Origin: JAAYDI01 sp052034005 | Lineage (GTDB): Bacteria > Planctomycetota > Planctomycetia > Pirellulales > Pirellulaceae | DNA: 64,000 nucleotides | Assembly: GCA_052034005.1 (NCBI GenBank) | Contig: JBPOJB010000029.1 | Span: forward strand, 124,001 to 188,000 | Reading direction: 5' to 3' | Part shown: positions 52,887-62,840 of the stretch, piece by piece | Position numbering within the stretch: the first letter of the stretch is position 1 | Layout of the letters: every line of letters begins with the position of its first letter | Translations under genes and position numbers: made by a program | Notes under the pieces: generated by a model | What the model was told of the DNA's origin: nothing | Databases searched by the model: none | Seen by the model: only the letters and a program-made list of their open reading frames with translations

Positions 52887-55800
52887 ATGCGCGCGTCTGG
52901 GTGGCGAGTCGGGCTGGGCCTCCTGCTGGCCTGCCTCATGGTGCACCGCAGCGGCGCCGCGGAGACGCGGCCGGAGAGCGTCTGGAAGGTCGGCGTGGCG
53001 CAGGTCAACATCACGCCTCCCCGCCCGGTCGTGCTGCTGGGCTACGGCGATCGTCGCGGGCCGTTCGAGTCGGTGGCGGCCGACATCTACGCCAAGGCGC
53101 TCGCGTTGGAAGACCAGCGCGGCCAGCGGGCCGTCCTGGTGACGGCGGACCTGGTCGGCTTTCAGGCCGTGGTGGTTACTGACGATGTGTGCCGCCGGAT
53201 CATGGAGAAGACCGGGCTCGAACGGCGGCAGTTGCTGTTCAACGCTTCCCATTCGCACACCGGGCCGCTGGTGAGTCTCGACCCGCACCCGCCGGCCAAT
53301 GCAGTGGCCCACGCGCCGCTGTCAGCCGACGACGTGCGCGCGACGGTCACCTATACGGAGCAGCTGAAGGACGCGCTGGTCGGCCTGGTCGAGAGCGCGC
53401 TGGCCACCATGCAGCCGGCCCAGCTGGCGTGGGGCGCCGGCCGGGTGGATTTCCCGGCCAACCGCCGGCTGCCGCAGGGCGGTCGCGTGGTCATGGCGGA
53501 CAACCCGGCAGGGCCGACGGACCGGCGGGTGCCCGTATTGCGTATCCAGGCGCCCGACGGCCGGCTCCGGGCCGTCCTGTTCGGGTGCGCCTGTCACAAC
53601 ACCACGCTCACCGGGCGCGACAACGTGATCGCCGGCGACTACGCGGGCTTTGCTCAGGAGGCGATCGAGCGGCAGCACGAGGGGGTCACGGCGCTGTTCC
53701 TGAGCGGCTGCGGCGCCGATGCCAACCCTTCGCCACGTGGCACGATGGCGCTGGCGCGCCAGCATGGCGAGACGTTGGCGCGCGAGGTTGGACGCGTGCT
53801 CGAGGGTGAGCTGGCACCGGTGCGCGGCGACCTGACGACCGCACTGCGATACGTCGCGTTGCCTTTGCAGCAGCTGAGCCGCGAGGAGATCGTCGCGCGG
53901 ACGCGCTGCCCGTCGGCCGAGGCGATCATGGCGCACCAGATGCTGGCTGTGTTGGACGATGGCGGGCAGCTCCCTACGAGCTACCGCGCGCCGCTGGCGG
54001 TCTGGCAGTTCGGCGCGGACTTGACGCTGGTCGGGTTGCCGGCCGAGCCGGTGGCCGACTATGTCGCGCTGCTTTCCGACACGCTCGGTCCGGACCGACT
54101 CTGGATCGCCGGCTTCAACAACGACTGCTTCGGTTACCTGCCGACGGCGCGGATCGTCCACGAGGGCGGTCACGAGGCGATCGGGGTCACGCTGTGGATC
54201 TGGTCGCAGTCAGTGCGGCAGCAGGTCGGGTTCTTCGCTCCGGAAGTGGAGGAGATCGTCTTGCGTGAGACGCGGCGGCTGGCGCGTGAAGCCGGCCGCG
54301 CCGTGCCCGACACGCTGCTCCCGGCCACGGGCGTTCCCGACTGGGTGGTCTTTCCACGGCGGCAGTGGGCACGCTGCACTCCCGCCGAGGCGGGTTTCGA
54401 TCCGGAGAAGCTCGGCGCAGTGCTGGCTGCCGCGGATGTGCATGGCGGCACCTGGGGTGGAGTCCCGGTCGGTCCGGACGATTGGGGCGCGGTCCTGACG
54501 CGCGGAGGGTACCTGGTCCAGACCTGGGGCGACCCGTCGTTCAAGCAGCAGTCCGCGTCACTCGGGAAGTGCCTGACCCGCGCGTTGTTCGGCATCACCG
54601 TGGAGGCCGGGCTGATCGATCCTGACGCGCCGATCCACGCATCATGGACGGGGCATGGCGAGCTGTCGCATCCCCACAAGTACTTGGACGCGGGCCTGCA
54701 TGCCACGCTGACCTGGCGGCAGTTGCTCGAGCATCAGGGCGGCTTTGTGCTCGAGAGCGGCTTCCACTGGCGCCGCCGGTCGGTTTTTCATGCCACCATG
54801 CCCGATGGCACGAAGTGGACGGGCGACCCGCTGGCCGACAACTACGCGCATCTTGCGCCCGGTACGACCACGCTGTACTCCAGCGGCGGTTACGTCCGGC
54901 TGGGCCAGGCGCTGACCGCCGTCTGGAATCGCGACCTGAAAGAGGTTCTGCAGGAACGACTGTTCGATCACTTGGAGATCCCCGCCGAGCGCTGGGACTG
55001 GTTGACAACCGAAGAGGTCCACCGGCGCGAGGACTTCTATCCGGAGTATCCGGGCTATGGCCAGTACGTCGATCCGCCGTACGCGATCCGGGGCCATGTC
55101 GTGCGCGGCGGCCCGGGTTGGATCGTGATGAGTGCCGAGGACTTGGCGCGGTTTGGGTTGCTGGTCGCCACGGGTGGCGTCTGGAACGGCCGGCGGATTG
55201 TCGGCAGCCAGTGGCTGCGCGGGCATGCCGGACTGGATGTCCATGTCGTGGCGGGGGATCGGGAATCTCTGGTCAGTATCGCCAAAATCAACACCTGCGG
55301 TTTCCCGTTCGGCCAGCAGGTCGGCACCCAGGGCACTTTCCGGTTCCCCAGCGAGTTGCTGGCCGGCCCGCCCGGCATGGAGCGGGGCGTCGCACCTGCG
55401 CAGGATGGTGCGTCCATGTCGGCACAGGCTGCGCCGTCCGGGGGCGTGCCCTACCCTGTCCGGCTCGAGAAGAACGTGCGGATTCCCATGCGCGACGGCG
55501 TGACCCTGGCGGCCGACATCTGTCGACCGGATGTCGAGGGTCGCTTTCCCGCGCTGCTCCAGATGAGCTACTACATCACGGAACCGGGCCTGGCCGAATC
55601 GCTTGCGCCGCGCGGCTATGTCTGTGTGCTGGCCAACAGCCGCGGACGAGGCGGCTCCGAAGGTGATTGGGATCCCTACGTGAATGAGCCGCGCGACGTG
55701 TTCGACGCGCAGCAATGGGCGGCCGAGCAGCCATGGTGCGATGGGCGAGTGGGCATGTTCGGCCAGTCGTACAACGCCTTCACGCAAACCATGAGCGCGC

Positions 55801-57485
55801 CGCTGGCCAACCCGCACTTCCTGTGCATGGTCCCCGTCGAGGGTCAGCAGAGCTTCTTCGGCCACCAGTACAACGACGGCGTCCTCCAACTGAACGTCGT
55901 ATTCACCCACGGCCTGTTCGCCACGGGCGCAACGGGTCTGCAGGGGCATATCCCGATCGACGACCCGCATTTCCTGCAGTTGCCGCTCATGTCGGCGGCG
56001 GACCGGGTGGAGCACCCGCAGGCCCAGCGGATCAAGACGTGGCTGGCGCACGCGCGATACGACGACCACTGGAAATCCTTCAGCGTGAAAGACAAGTATC
56101 CCCAGATCCGCACGCCGGCATACTTCGTGACCGGCTGGTACGACAACCTCGTGCACGAGAACTTCCGCAACTTCCAGGGCTTTCGCCAGGCGGGAGGCAC
56201 GCCTGACGTGCGGGCCCACACGTTGCTGCGCGTCGGACCTGGCGTGCACGGAGCCAATCCCCTGCCTCTGGGCGAGTACATCCGGTGGTACGATTACTGG
56301 TTGAAAGGCCGGCCGACCGGGATTGACCAGGAGGCGCCGCTGCAGATCTTCGTCATGGGCGCCGACCGCTGGCGCGAGGAGTACGAATGGCCGTTGGCCC
56401 GCACGCGGTTCACGAAGTACTATCTGCACAGCGATGGCCGCGCGAACTCGGCCACGGGCGACGGGCGGCTGGCTCTCGATGCGCCGGGGGCCGACATGCC
56501 GCCGGATCAGTTCGTCTACGATCCTGCCCACCCGGTGTACACGCGGGGCGGGCAGATTTCCACGAACCCGGAGGTGTGGGGCCCGCAGGATCGGCAAGCG
56601 GTTGCCGCACGTGACGACGTGCTGGTCTACACGTCGGCGCCGTTGGACGAGGACCTGGAACTGACCGGGCCGATCGACTTGATACTCTACGCGGCGTCTT
56701 CGGCGCCGGATACCGATTGGGCGGCGACGCTCACCGACGTGTATCCGGACGGTCGCGCGATCCACATCTGCGAGGGGATCCGGGGCGCGACGTTCCGTGA
56801 GTCGCTCGAGCACCCGACACCCATCGAGTCCGGCCGGACCTACGAGTACAGGATCAGCCTTTGGGAGACCAGCCAGGTGTTTGCCCGAGGCCATCGCCTG
56901 CGGTTGGAAGTGACCAGCAGCAACTTCCCGCGCTACGCACGGAATCAGAACACCGGTTTGCCGCTCGGGACCAGCGCCGAGATGCGCACGGCGGAGCAGA
57001 CGGTGCGCCATGACGCAGCGCATCCGTCGCACCTCATCCTGCCGGTCATCCCCGCCGCGGCGCTCGACACGACACCGGCGCGCCCCGACGGGTCCTGGCG
57101 GCTGACCGCTACGACGGCCCAGATCAGCGGCCCAACGCTCAAGCGGGCGGCCGATGCCGGGATCCTCGGCTGGTGGGCCAGCGCGGAGGACGAAGCGCGG
57201 TGGCACATCGACGTGCCGTGCCCTGGACGCTACGAGGTGGTGCTGAATTTCGCCTGTGATGCCGCATCAGCAGGCAACAGGTTCGAGCTGGTTGTCGGGT
57301 CCAGCCGGCTCCAGGGGCAGGTGCCGGCCACCGGGACCTGGTACGACCAGCGCGAGCAGGCGTTTGGCGCGATCTGGCTCGAAGAAGGCCGCCAAACCGT
57401 GCTGCTCCATGCCGCCGGTCCCATCCAGGGGGCGCTGTTCGACCTGCGCGCAGTGAGTCTTAGTCGTGGACTTCGATCACGTTGA
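52887..57485 (+). CDS. Multi-domain secreted hydrolase: ceramidase-like, serine hydrolase and CocE/NonD-like
   Basis: The 1532-aa product has a signal peptide (MRASGWRVGLGLLLACLMVH) and then three hydrolase regions in one frame. Residues about 30-490 match neutral/alkaline ceramidase-like proteins (NASHSHTGPLVSLD with His122 and His124, GCACHNTTLTG, LSGCGADANPSPRG). Residues about 500-830 match a beta-lactamase-type serine hydrolase (SxxK as SLGK, Ser558/Lys561; YSS from Tyr664). Residues about 850-1390 match a CocE/NonD or X-Pro dipeptidyl-peptidase hydrolase (Ser961 in GQSYNAF, Asp1086 in GWYDN, His1121 in PGVHG). A last domain (about 1390-1532) is beta-rich. The ATG at 52887 follows GGGGAG. 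It overlaps the BON gene by 26 bp at the 3' end. Confidence 0.83.
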   Translation: MRASGWRVGLGLLLACLMVHRSGAAETRPESVWKVGVAQVNITPPRPVVLLGYGDRRGPFESVAADIYAKALALEDQRGQRAVLVTADLVGFQAVVVTDDVCRRIMEKTGLERRQLLFNASHSHTGPLVSLDPHPPANAVAHAPLSADDVRATVTYTEQLKDALVGLVESALATMQPAQLAWGAGRVDFPANRRLPQGGRVVMADNPAGPTDRRVPVLRIQAPDGRLRAVLFGCACHNTTLTGRDNVIAGDYAGFAQEAIERQHEGVTALFLSGCGADANPSPRGTMALARQHGETLAREVGRVLEGELAPVRGDLTTALRYVALPLQQLSREEIVARTRCPSAEAIMAHQMLAVLDDGGQLPTSYRAPLAVWQFGADLTLVGLPAEPVADYVALLSDTLGPDRLWIAGFNNDCFGYLPTARIVHEGGHEAIGVTLWIWSQSVRQQVGFFAPEVEEIVLRETRRLAREAGRAVPDTLLPATGVPDWVVFPRRQWARCTPAEAGFDPEKLGAVLAAADVHGGTWGGVPVGPDDWGAVLTRGGYLVQTWGDPSFKQQSASLGKCLTRALFGITVEAGLIDPDAPIHASWTGHGELSHPHKYLDAGLHATLTWRQLLEHQGGFVLESGFHWRRRSVFHATMPDGTKWTGDPLADNYAHLAPGTTTLYSSGGYVRLGQALTAVWNRDLKEVLQERLFDHLEIPAERWDWLTTEEVHRREDFYPEYPGYGQYVDPPYAIRGHVVRGGPGWIVMSAEDLARFGLLVATGGVWNGRRIVGSQWLRGHAGLDVHVVAGDRESLVSIAKINTCGFPFGQQVGTQGTFRFPSELLAGPPGMERGVAPAQDGASMSAQAAPSGGVPYPVRLEKNVRIPMRDGVTLAADICRPDVEGRFPALLQMSYYITEPGLAESLAPRGYVCVLANSRGRGGSEGDWDPYVNEPRDVFDAQQWAAEQPWCDGRVGMFGQSYNAFTQTMSAPLANPHFLCMVPVEGQQSFFGHQYNDGVLQLNVVFTHGLFATGATGLQGHIPIDDPHFLQLPLMSAADRVEHPQAQRIKTWLAHARYDDHWKSFSVKDKYPQIRTPAYFVTGWYDNLVHENFRNFQGFRQAGGTPDVRAHTLLRVGPGVHGANPLPLGEYIRWYDYWLKGRPTGIDQEAPLQIFVMGADRWREEYEWPLARTRFTKYYLHSDGRANSATGDGRLALDAPGADMPPDQFVYDPAHPVYTRGGQISTNPEVWGPQDRQAVAARDDVLVYTSAPLDEDLELTGPIDLILYAASSAPDTDWAATLTDVYPDGRAIHICEGIRGATFRESLEHPTPIESGRTYEYRISLWETSQVFARGHRLRLEVTSSNFPRYARNQNTGLPLGTSAEMRTAEQTVRHDAAHPSHLILPVIPAAALDTTPARPDGSWRLTATTAQISGPTLKRAADAGILGWWASAEDEARWHIDVPCPGRYEVVLNFACDAASAGNRFELVVGSSRLQGQVPATGTWYDQREQAFGAIWLEEGRQTVLLHAAGPIQGALFDLRAVSLSRGLRSR

Positions 57486-57705
57486 CGACCTTGTACACGC
57501 CCGCCACGTCGCGGACGACCTCCTGTGCGAGCTGCTTGTGGAAGAATCGGGAGACATGCCCACGCAGCACCAGGATGCCCTCGTGAAAGTCGCAGTTCAC
57601 CTGCTGGACCGGGCGATGCGAGCACCCGAGCAGGCGTCGCTTGGCGTCCCGCTCGACCGCGGCCGACGACAGGCCCGCTTCGTTCGGTCGCGAGGTCACC
57701 ACCAT
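57460..57705 (-). CDS. BON-domain protein
   Basis: The 81-aa product is a single BON domain (RLLGCSHRPVQQVNCDFHEG, with VLRGHVSRFFHKQLAQEVV and VVNVIEVHD), the phospholipid- or protein-binding module of osmotic-stress and secretin-associated proteins. The ATG at 57705 follows GGAGGTAA by six bases, one of the best ribosome sites seen here. There is no obvious signal peptide. Its C-terminal coding end overlaps the multi-domain hydrolase by 26 bp. Confidence 0.83.
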   Translation of the reverse strand: MVVTSRPNEAGLSSAAVERDAKRRLLGCSHRPVQQVNCDFHEGILVLRGHVSRFFHKQLAQEVVRDVAGVYKVVNVIEVHD

Positions 57706-57930
57706 TCTGTTACCTCCATGCAGGCCTGCAATCGGTCAATACGCGCGCGTTCACACACCGGGCCAAGGCACTCGACGCGCCGCAAGATGGCCGCCCAAGG
57801 CGCCGCGCGGCACGATGCGACGACCGCGGTTCGCGTCATCGTCTGCGCTCGCGTCGCAAGAACCTGCCCACTGGCATGTAGTATACGAGTCTGGCGCGAA
57901 CCGAACACCCTACTTCCTTGCTATGAGTGC

Positions 57931-58758
57931 TCAACTCGGTGCGCCAGGCGACGTGGCCGAGTGCAGGGCAGCGACCAGCTCGCCGACGTAGTTGCTCACG
58001 TCGCGCAGCACCTCGGCCCGCGGCCGCTCTGCGGCCGCCGCGACGCGACGGACGATCGCCGACCCGACGATCAACCCGTCGGCGACGGGAGCCAGCAGCC
58101 GCACATGTTCCGGCAAGCTGATGCCGAACCCGACGCAAATGGGAAGCTGGGTCATCTCGCGAAGCTGTGCCACGTTATCCACGATCGCGGGCGGCAAGCT
58201 CGACCGTTCCCCCGTAATACCGGTGATGCTCACGTAGTAGAGAAAACCGGTGGACGAGTCTGCGATCCGCCGCGCGCGGTCCGCCGGCGTGGTGGGGGTG
58301 ACCAGCTGAATCAGGCTGAAGTCCTCGCGGCGGCAGATGGCCGACAGGGGTTGGCATTCTTCGACCGGCAGGTCCGGCACGATGGCGCCGGCGAACCCGG
58401 CCGCTTTCGCCCGCGCCACATACTCTTCCAACCCCCGCCGATGCACGATGGCGTAGCTGACCATGGTCACCATGGGCATCGACAACGCGGGCGCGTAGGA
58501 GGCGACGTCGCGGAAGATAGCGTCAAGTTCCAGGTGGCGTGCCAGCGCGCGTGTGAAAGACGCCTGGATCACGGGTCCATCCGCGATCGGGTCGCTGTAC
58601 GGGATCCCCAGCTCACACATGTCGCAACCGCAGCGGGCCAGTTCGCGCAGCACGTCTCGGGTGAACTCCAGATCCGGGTCGCCGGCGGCCACAAACGGCA
58701 TGAATGCCTTGCGTCCTTCAGCACGTCGTCGTTGGAAGAGCTGGTCGATGGCGGACAT
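57931..58758 (-). CDS. trpA: Tryptophan synthase alpha subunit
   Basis: The 275-aa TIM-barrel subunit splits indole-3-glycerol phosphate. The catalytic Glu and Asp are in CELGIPYSDPIADGPVIQ, with GFLYYVSITGITGER and GFGISLPEHVRLL at the phosphate site. The ATG at 58758 was chosen over a TTG at 58779 because trpA proteins begin near SAIDQLFQRR. It follows trpB by 42 bp on the same strand. Confidence 0.94.
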   Translation of the reverse strand: MSAIDQLFQRRRAEGRKAFMPFVAAGDPDLEFTRDVLRELARCGCDMCELGIPYSDPIADGPVIQASFTRALARHLELDAIFRDVASYAPALSMPMVTMVSYAIVHRRGLEEYVARAKAAGFAGAIVPDLPVEECQPLSAICRREDFSLIQLVTPTTPADRARRIADSSTGFLYYVSITGITGERSSLPPAIVDNVAQLREMTQLPICVGFGISLPEHVRLLAPVADGLIVGSAIVRRVAAAAERPRAEVLRDVSNYVGELVAALHSATSPGAPS

Positions 58759-58800
58759 TAGGCGATGATCCCGAAACAAAATCAGCGGACGTACGCAGCC

Positions 58801-60036
58801 TCAGCGTTGTGCACGGGCCTCGCGCAGTCGGGCGATCTCCGCGGCGTCCTTGTCACCGCGCCCGGACAGGCATACGACGACGGCCTGATCGGCCGACCTG
58901 GCGGCGGCCCACCGGGTCGCCTGGGCGACCGCGTGCGCCGATTCGAGCGCCGGCAAGATCCCCTCGCAGTGGGCCAGCAGGTCGAACGCTTCCATCGCCT
59001 CGTCGTCGCGGCACGTGACGTATTCCACGCGCCCCGTGTCCTTCCAGTGGCTGTGCTCCGGCCCGACTCCCGGATAGTCCAGGCCGGCGGACACGCTGTG
59101 CACGTCGCACGTCTGTCCGTCGGCATCCTGCATCACGTAGCTGTAGCTTCCATGCAGCACGCCCGGGCTGCCGTAGTTCAAGGGAGCCGCGTGCTGGCCG
59201 GGCGCGGCCCCGCGCCCGCCCGCCTCGACACCCATCAGGCGCACGTCGGACTGCGCCACGAACGGATAGAACATCCCGGCCGCATTGCTGCCGCCACCCA
59301 CGCAGGCCACCACCAGATCCGGCAGTCGCCCCAGCTGCTCGCGGCATTGGCGCATCGTCTCGCGCCCGATCACCGTCTGGAAATCCCGCACGATGCGCGG
59401 AAACGGATGCGGGCCGACGACGGAGCCCAGGATGTAGTGCGTATGCTCGACGCTCGCCATCCAGTCGCGCATGGCCTCGTTGATCGCATCGCGCAGCGTG
59501 CGCGAGCCGCTGCCGACGGGCCGCACGTCCGCGCCCAGCAGCCGCATGCTGTGCACATTGGGCGCCTGCCGCCGGATATCCTCCTCGCCCATGTAGACGA
59601 CGCACGGCAAGCCGAACCGGGCACACGCCGTCGCGGTCGCCACCCCGTGCTGGCCCGCCCCGGTCTCCGCAATGACCCGCCGCTTGCCCATCCGCACCGT
59701 CAGCAGTGCCTGGCCCAGCGTGTTGTTGATCTTGTGGGAACCGGTGTGGTTGAGGTCCTCCCGCTTGAGCCAGATCTGGGCGCCGCCGCACCGCTCGCTC
59801 AACCGCCGGGCATGGCACAGCGGCGACGGCCGCCCCGCGTAGTGGCGCAGCAGCCCCGCTAACTCCGCCTGGAACGCCTCGTCCTGCCGGGCCTCGTCAT
59901 AGGCGCGGGACAGCTCGCCCAGCGCCTGGGTCAGCGTCTCCGGCACATAACGGCCGCCGTACGCGCCGAACCGGCCCCGCGGGTCCGGCAGGTCAACGCG
60001 CGCCTCCCGCGAACATGTTGGGCAGCTCTCACTCAT
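58801..60036 (-). CDS. trpB: Tryptophan synthase beta subunit
   Basis: The 411-aa PLP enzyme joins indole and serine. The Lys of the internal aldimine is in HTGSHKINNTLGQ, the phosphate loop is GGGSNAAGMFYPF, and the RFGAYGGRYVPETL N-terminal segment is typical. The ATG at 60036 has AGGTGG seven bases before it; a GTG at 60057 adds seven residues. A short Cys-rich N-terminal tail (SESCPTCSRE) is unusual. Pair with trpA. Confidence 0.95.
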   Translation of the reverse strand: MSESCPTCSREARVDLPDPRGRFGAYGGRYVPETLTQALGELSRAYDEARQDEAFQAELAGLLRHYAGRPSPLCHARRLSERCGGAQIWLKREDLNHTGSHKINNTLGQALLTVRMGKRRVIAETGAGQHGVATATACARFGLPCVVYMGEEDIRRQAPNVHSMRLLGADVRPVGSGSRTLRDAINEAMRDWMASVEHTHYILGSVVGPHPFPRIVRDFQTVIGRETMRQCREQLGRLPDLVVACVGGGSNAAGMFYPFVAQSDVRLMGVEAGGRGAAPGQHAAPLNYGSPGVLHGSYSYVMQDADGQTCDVHSVSAGLDYPGVGPEHSHWKDTGRVEYVTCRDDEAMEAFDLLAHCEGILPALESAHAVAQATRWAAARSADQAVVVCLSGRGDKDAAEIARLREARAQR

Positions 60037-60176
60037 TCCGGTCCACCTGTCGTTCACGCACCGTCGCAGACCGTCATTGTCGGGACGCCCAGCCGCCCGG
60101 TCAAGGTCGCCCCGCGGGATCGACTTCCTGCGGGGTCGGCTGAGGGCCTGTCACGGCTTCGTGAGCGTCGGACGGC

Positions 60177-62819
60177 CTATCGGTCGGGCGGTGGCTCGAG
60201 CGCGGCGGTGAGCCGTTGGCGGATCTCGGCCAGTTGCTGCTGGCCGTGGATCTTCTGGCCGTGTGCATTGGTCACGTAGAACGCGTCCACGACCTGGTCC
60301 AGGTAAGTGGCGATCTTCGCCACATGCACGACCAGCCCGCACTCGAACAGGGTGCGCGTGATGGAATACAGCAGGCCGCGGCGGTCGTAGGTGAAGATGG
60401 TGATGATCGTGAAGCGGTCGGATGTCGCGTCGTCGAAGCGGATCTGGGTGGGTAGTTCCGCGAACCGGGCGGCCGCCGCGCCGCGCCGGGCATCCCACAG
60501 CCGGCGGAACACGGGCGGCTTGTCGGCGTTGACGGTCAGGGCCGCGACGAGCGCGTCGCACACTTCCCGCGTGCGGTGCGGAGGCGGCTCGCCCACGTAG
60601 TCCCCGTCCTCGACCTGGAACCGGTCGAGCACCAGTTCGTCGGCCAGCGTGTGGATCTCCGCCGAGAGGATCTGTAGTCCCTTGCCGGTCAGCGCGCCGG
60701 TCAGCTTGTGGAAGATCCCCGGCGTCACCGACTCGCGCGCGCCCACGAGGTACGCGCACACGCCGCGTTCGGGGACGTACCGGAACCAGGCGGTGACGTC
60801 GGCCGGGCCCAGGCGGTGCAGTTGCCGGAGCACCTGATGGATGCGTTGGGGTGGCACGGTCAGGAGGTAGTCGGCGGGCAGGGCCTGGACCTGCTTGCCC
60901 CACCACGCCTGGTCATCTTCTTCACCGACCAGTTCCTGCAGGGCGGCGCGTCGCGCGGCGATCTCCCGCGCTGCGCTGTGCGACGCGTCTTCACCGGTCA
61001 GGTGGCGCCGGGTGCGGAAGTAGAGCTCGGTGAGCAGTTCCAGTCTCCAGTCGTTGAGCACGCCGGGGCCGACGGCTGCCAGATCGGCGCAGGCCTGCAC
61101 GTAGAGCATCTGCAGCACATCGGGCGAACCGGCCGCGCGGGCCAGTCGCAGCGCGACCGACGCGTCGCGCATGTCCTCACGGAAGGCCATGTGGGACATC
61201 ATCAAGTGCCGCCCGACCAGCAGTTGCAAGATCTCCGCCTCATGTTCGGGCAATCGCAGCCGCTGGGCCGTCGCCGCCGCGATCAGCGACCCGGCCGCAC
61301 TGTGGTCATCCTCATACCCTTTCCCCAGGTCATGGAGCAGCAGGGCCAGGTGCAGGAGCCCCTTGTTGTGCACCTCTCGGTAGGCGTGCCCGACCGGCCG
61401 CGGATCGTCCAGGAATTCCGTCGCGCACTGCACGGCGCGCAGGCAGTGCTCGTCGATCGTGTACTTGTGGTAGTCGTTGAACTGCACCAGACAGCGTGCG
61501 TGCCGCAGCGCCGGAATGAACTGTTCGAGCACGCGCAGTTCGTGCAGTTGGCGGAGCAGGTGGGCCAGCCCCGCCGGCTGGTGGAGCAGCGTCAGGAAGT
61601 GGCAGACGGCGTGTTCCGAGATCTCCGCGGTCCGGCGTTGCGCCGCGCTCGCCCGGATCGCCTCCCAGGTGCGCGGGTCGATTCGCTTCTGGTAGGTGTT
61701 GGCCAGCTCCAGCAGGCGGAGCACGCCGGCCAGGTCGTTGCTCACCTTCCGCAGTCCGTGGCGCGTCGCGCCCAGATAGACCGGGCCGACGCGGAAGTCC
61801 CGCCCGACACGACGGCTCACCAGCGGCGTGAGCGCGGCGAGCCACCGGCCCGGGACCCACGCGCTGGCGGCGAAGTTCGTAGCCACGTAGCGCACGTCGC
61901 TCGAATGCTCGAAGAAGTCGCGCATGAACCGTTCCACGGGCAGCAGGCCGGCCTGGCGCTCGTAGCCGTACCGGTCGGCCAATCGGACCTGTTCGTCGCG
62001 CGTCAACTGATCCTGGCTCTTGCCCGCGTGGAAATGCAGTTCATTGCGCAGCCGCAACAGGAATTCGTGCGCCTGTGCCAACCGCCGCTGGTCGGCCACG
62101 GGCAACGCGCCGCATTCGGACAGCCTGCCCGCATCCCGCTCGGCGTACCGCAGAAACCCGATCCAACGAACGCTCTGCACATCGCGCAGGCCGCCGCTGG
62201 ACCGCTTGATGTTCGGCTCGAGCAGGTACGCCGTCTCGCCATAATGATGCCGCTCGTCGCGCCGCGCGGCCAGGACGCCCGCCAGGAGCGCACGCCACTG
62301 GCGTCGCGCCGCGCGGCGGAACCGTGCCCGGAAGTGGTCGTACACGCGCGCGTCACCGGTCAGGAAACGCGCTTCTACCAGCGCCGTAAAGACGGTTGCA
62401 TCCTGGAACGCCATCGCGCAGGCCTCGTCCGGCGTCCGCAAGCTGAACCCCAGCTGCAATCCGGCATCGCAGATGTCCCGTGTCAGGCGCCGCGCCAGCT
62501 GCGTGCCCCGGTCAGCCGCGGCGGGCATCACGAGCAGCATCAGGTCCGCGTCCGAATAGGGCGCTACCTCGCGGCGCCCCAGGCCGCCGACCGGCACCAG
62601 CGCCCATGGAGTCTCCGCGCCCGGCGCCCCCAGGTCCGGGTCCGCCAGCGCCGCGGCGCAGAGGTCCAGCACCACGCTGTCCAGCAGGTCCGCTAAGGCG
62701 CGGCACACCTGCATGCCCGACGCGCCCTGGTTGTGCTGATCGCGCAGCCGGGCCCGGCCACGCGCGAGCTGCTCGCGCGCCGTAAAGATCGCAGGACGGA
62801 GTCGCGGTTGACATGCCAT
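60177..62819 (-). CDS. glnD: [Protein-PII] uridylyltransferase / uridylyl-removing enzyme
   Basis: The 880-aa enzyme adds and removes UMP on PII according to nitrogen status. The nucleotidyltransferase motif GGLGRREVAPYSDADLML keeps both acidic residues (Asp90, Asp92). The HD hydrolase site reads LLHDLGKGYEDDHSAAG, and two ACT domains occupy the C-terminus (GALTGKGLQILSAEIHTL and GLLYSITRTLFECGLVVHV). ATG at 62819 has only a weak site. The linked PII gene in the window carries Phe51, so this GlnD may act on another PII or not by the classic route. Confidence 0.92.
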   Translation of the reverse strand: MACQPRLRPAIFTAREQLARGRARLRDQHNQGASGMQVCRALADLLDSVVLDLCAAALADPDLGAPGAETPWALVPVGGLGRREVAPYSDADLMLLVMPAAADRGTQLARRLTRDICDAGLQLGFSLRTPDEACAMAFQDATVFTALVEARFLTGDARVYDHFRARFRRAARRQWRALLAGVLAARRDERHHYGETAYLLEPNIKRSSGGLRDVQSVRWIGFLRYAERDAGRLSECGALPVADQRRLAQAHEFLLRLRNELHFHAGKSQDQLTRDEQVRLADRYGYERQAGLLPVERFMRDFFEHSSDVRYVATNFAASAWVPGRWLAALTPLVSRRVGRDFRVGPVYLGATRHGLRKVSNDLAGVLRLLELANTYQKRIDPRTWEAIRASAAQRRTAEISEHAVCHFLTLLHQPAGLAHLLRQLHELRVLEQFIPALRHARCLVQFNDYHKYTIDEHCLRAVQCATEFLDDPRPVGHAYREVHNKGLLHLALLLHDLGKGYEDDHSAAGSLIAAATAQRLRLPEHEAEILQLLVGRHLMMSHMAFREDMRDASVALRLARAAGSPDVLQMLYVQACADLAAVGPGVLNDWRLELLTELYFRTRRHLTGEDASHSAAREIAARRAALQELVGEEDDQAWWGKQVQALPADYLLTVPPQRIHQVLRQLHRLGPADVTAWFRYVPERGVCAYLVGARESVTPGIFHKLTGALTGKGLQILSAEIHTLADELVLDRFQVEDGDYVGEPPPHRTREVCDALVAALTVNADKPPVFRRLWDARRGAAAARFAELPTQIRFDDATSDRFTIITIFTYDRRGLLYSITRTLFECGLVVHVAKIATYLDQVVDAFYVTNAHGQKIHGQQQLAEIRQRLTAALEPPPDR

Positions 62820-62840
62820 GATAGGATGAAAACTCGCCGT

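Noticed and set aside
54642..57206. Open frame of 854 codons on the minus strand opposite the hydrolase fusion
   Set aside because: Same composition artefact; the plus-strand frame contains the Ser, Asp and His motifs.
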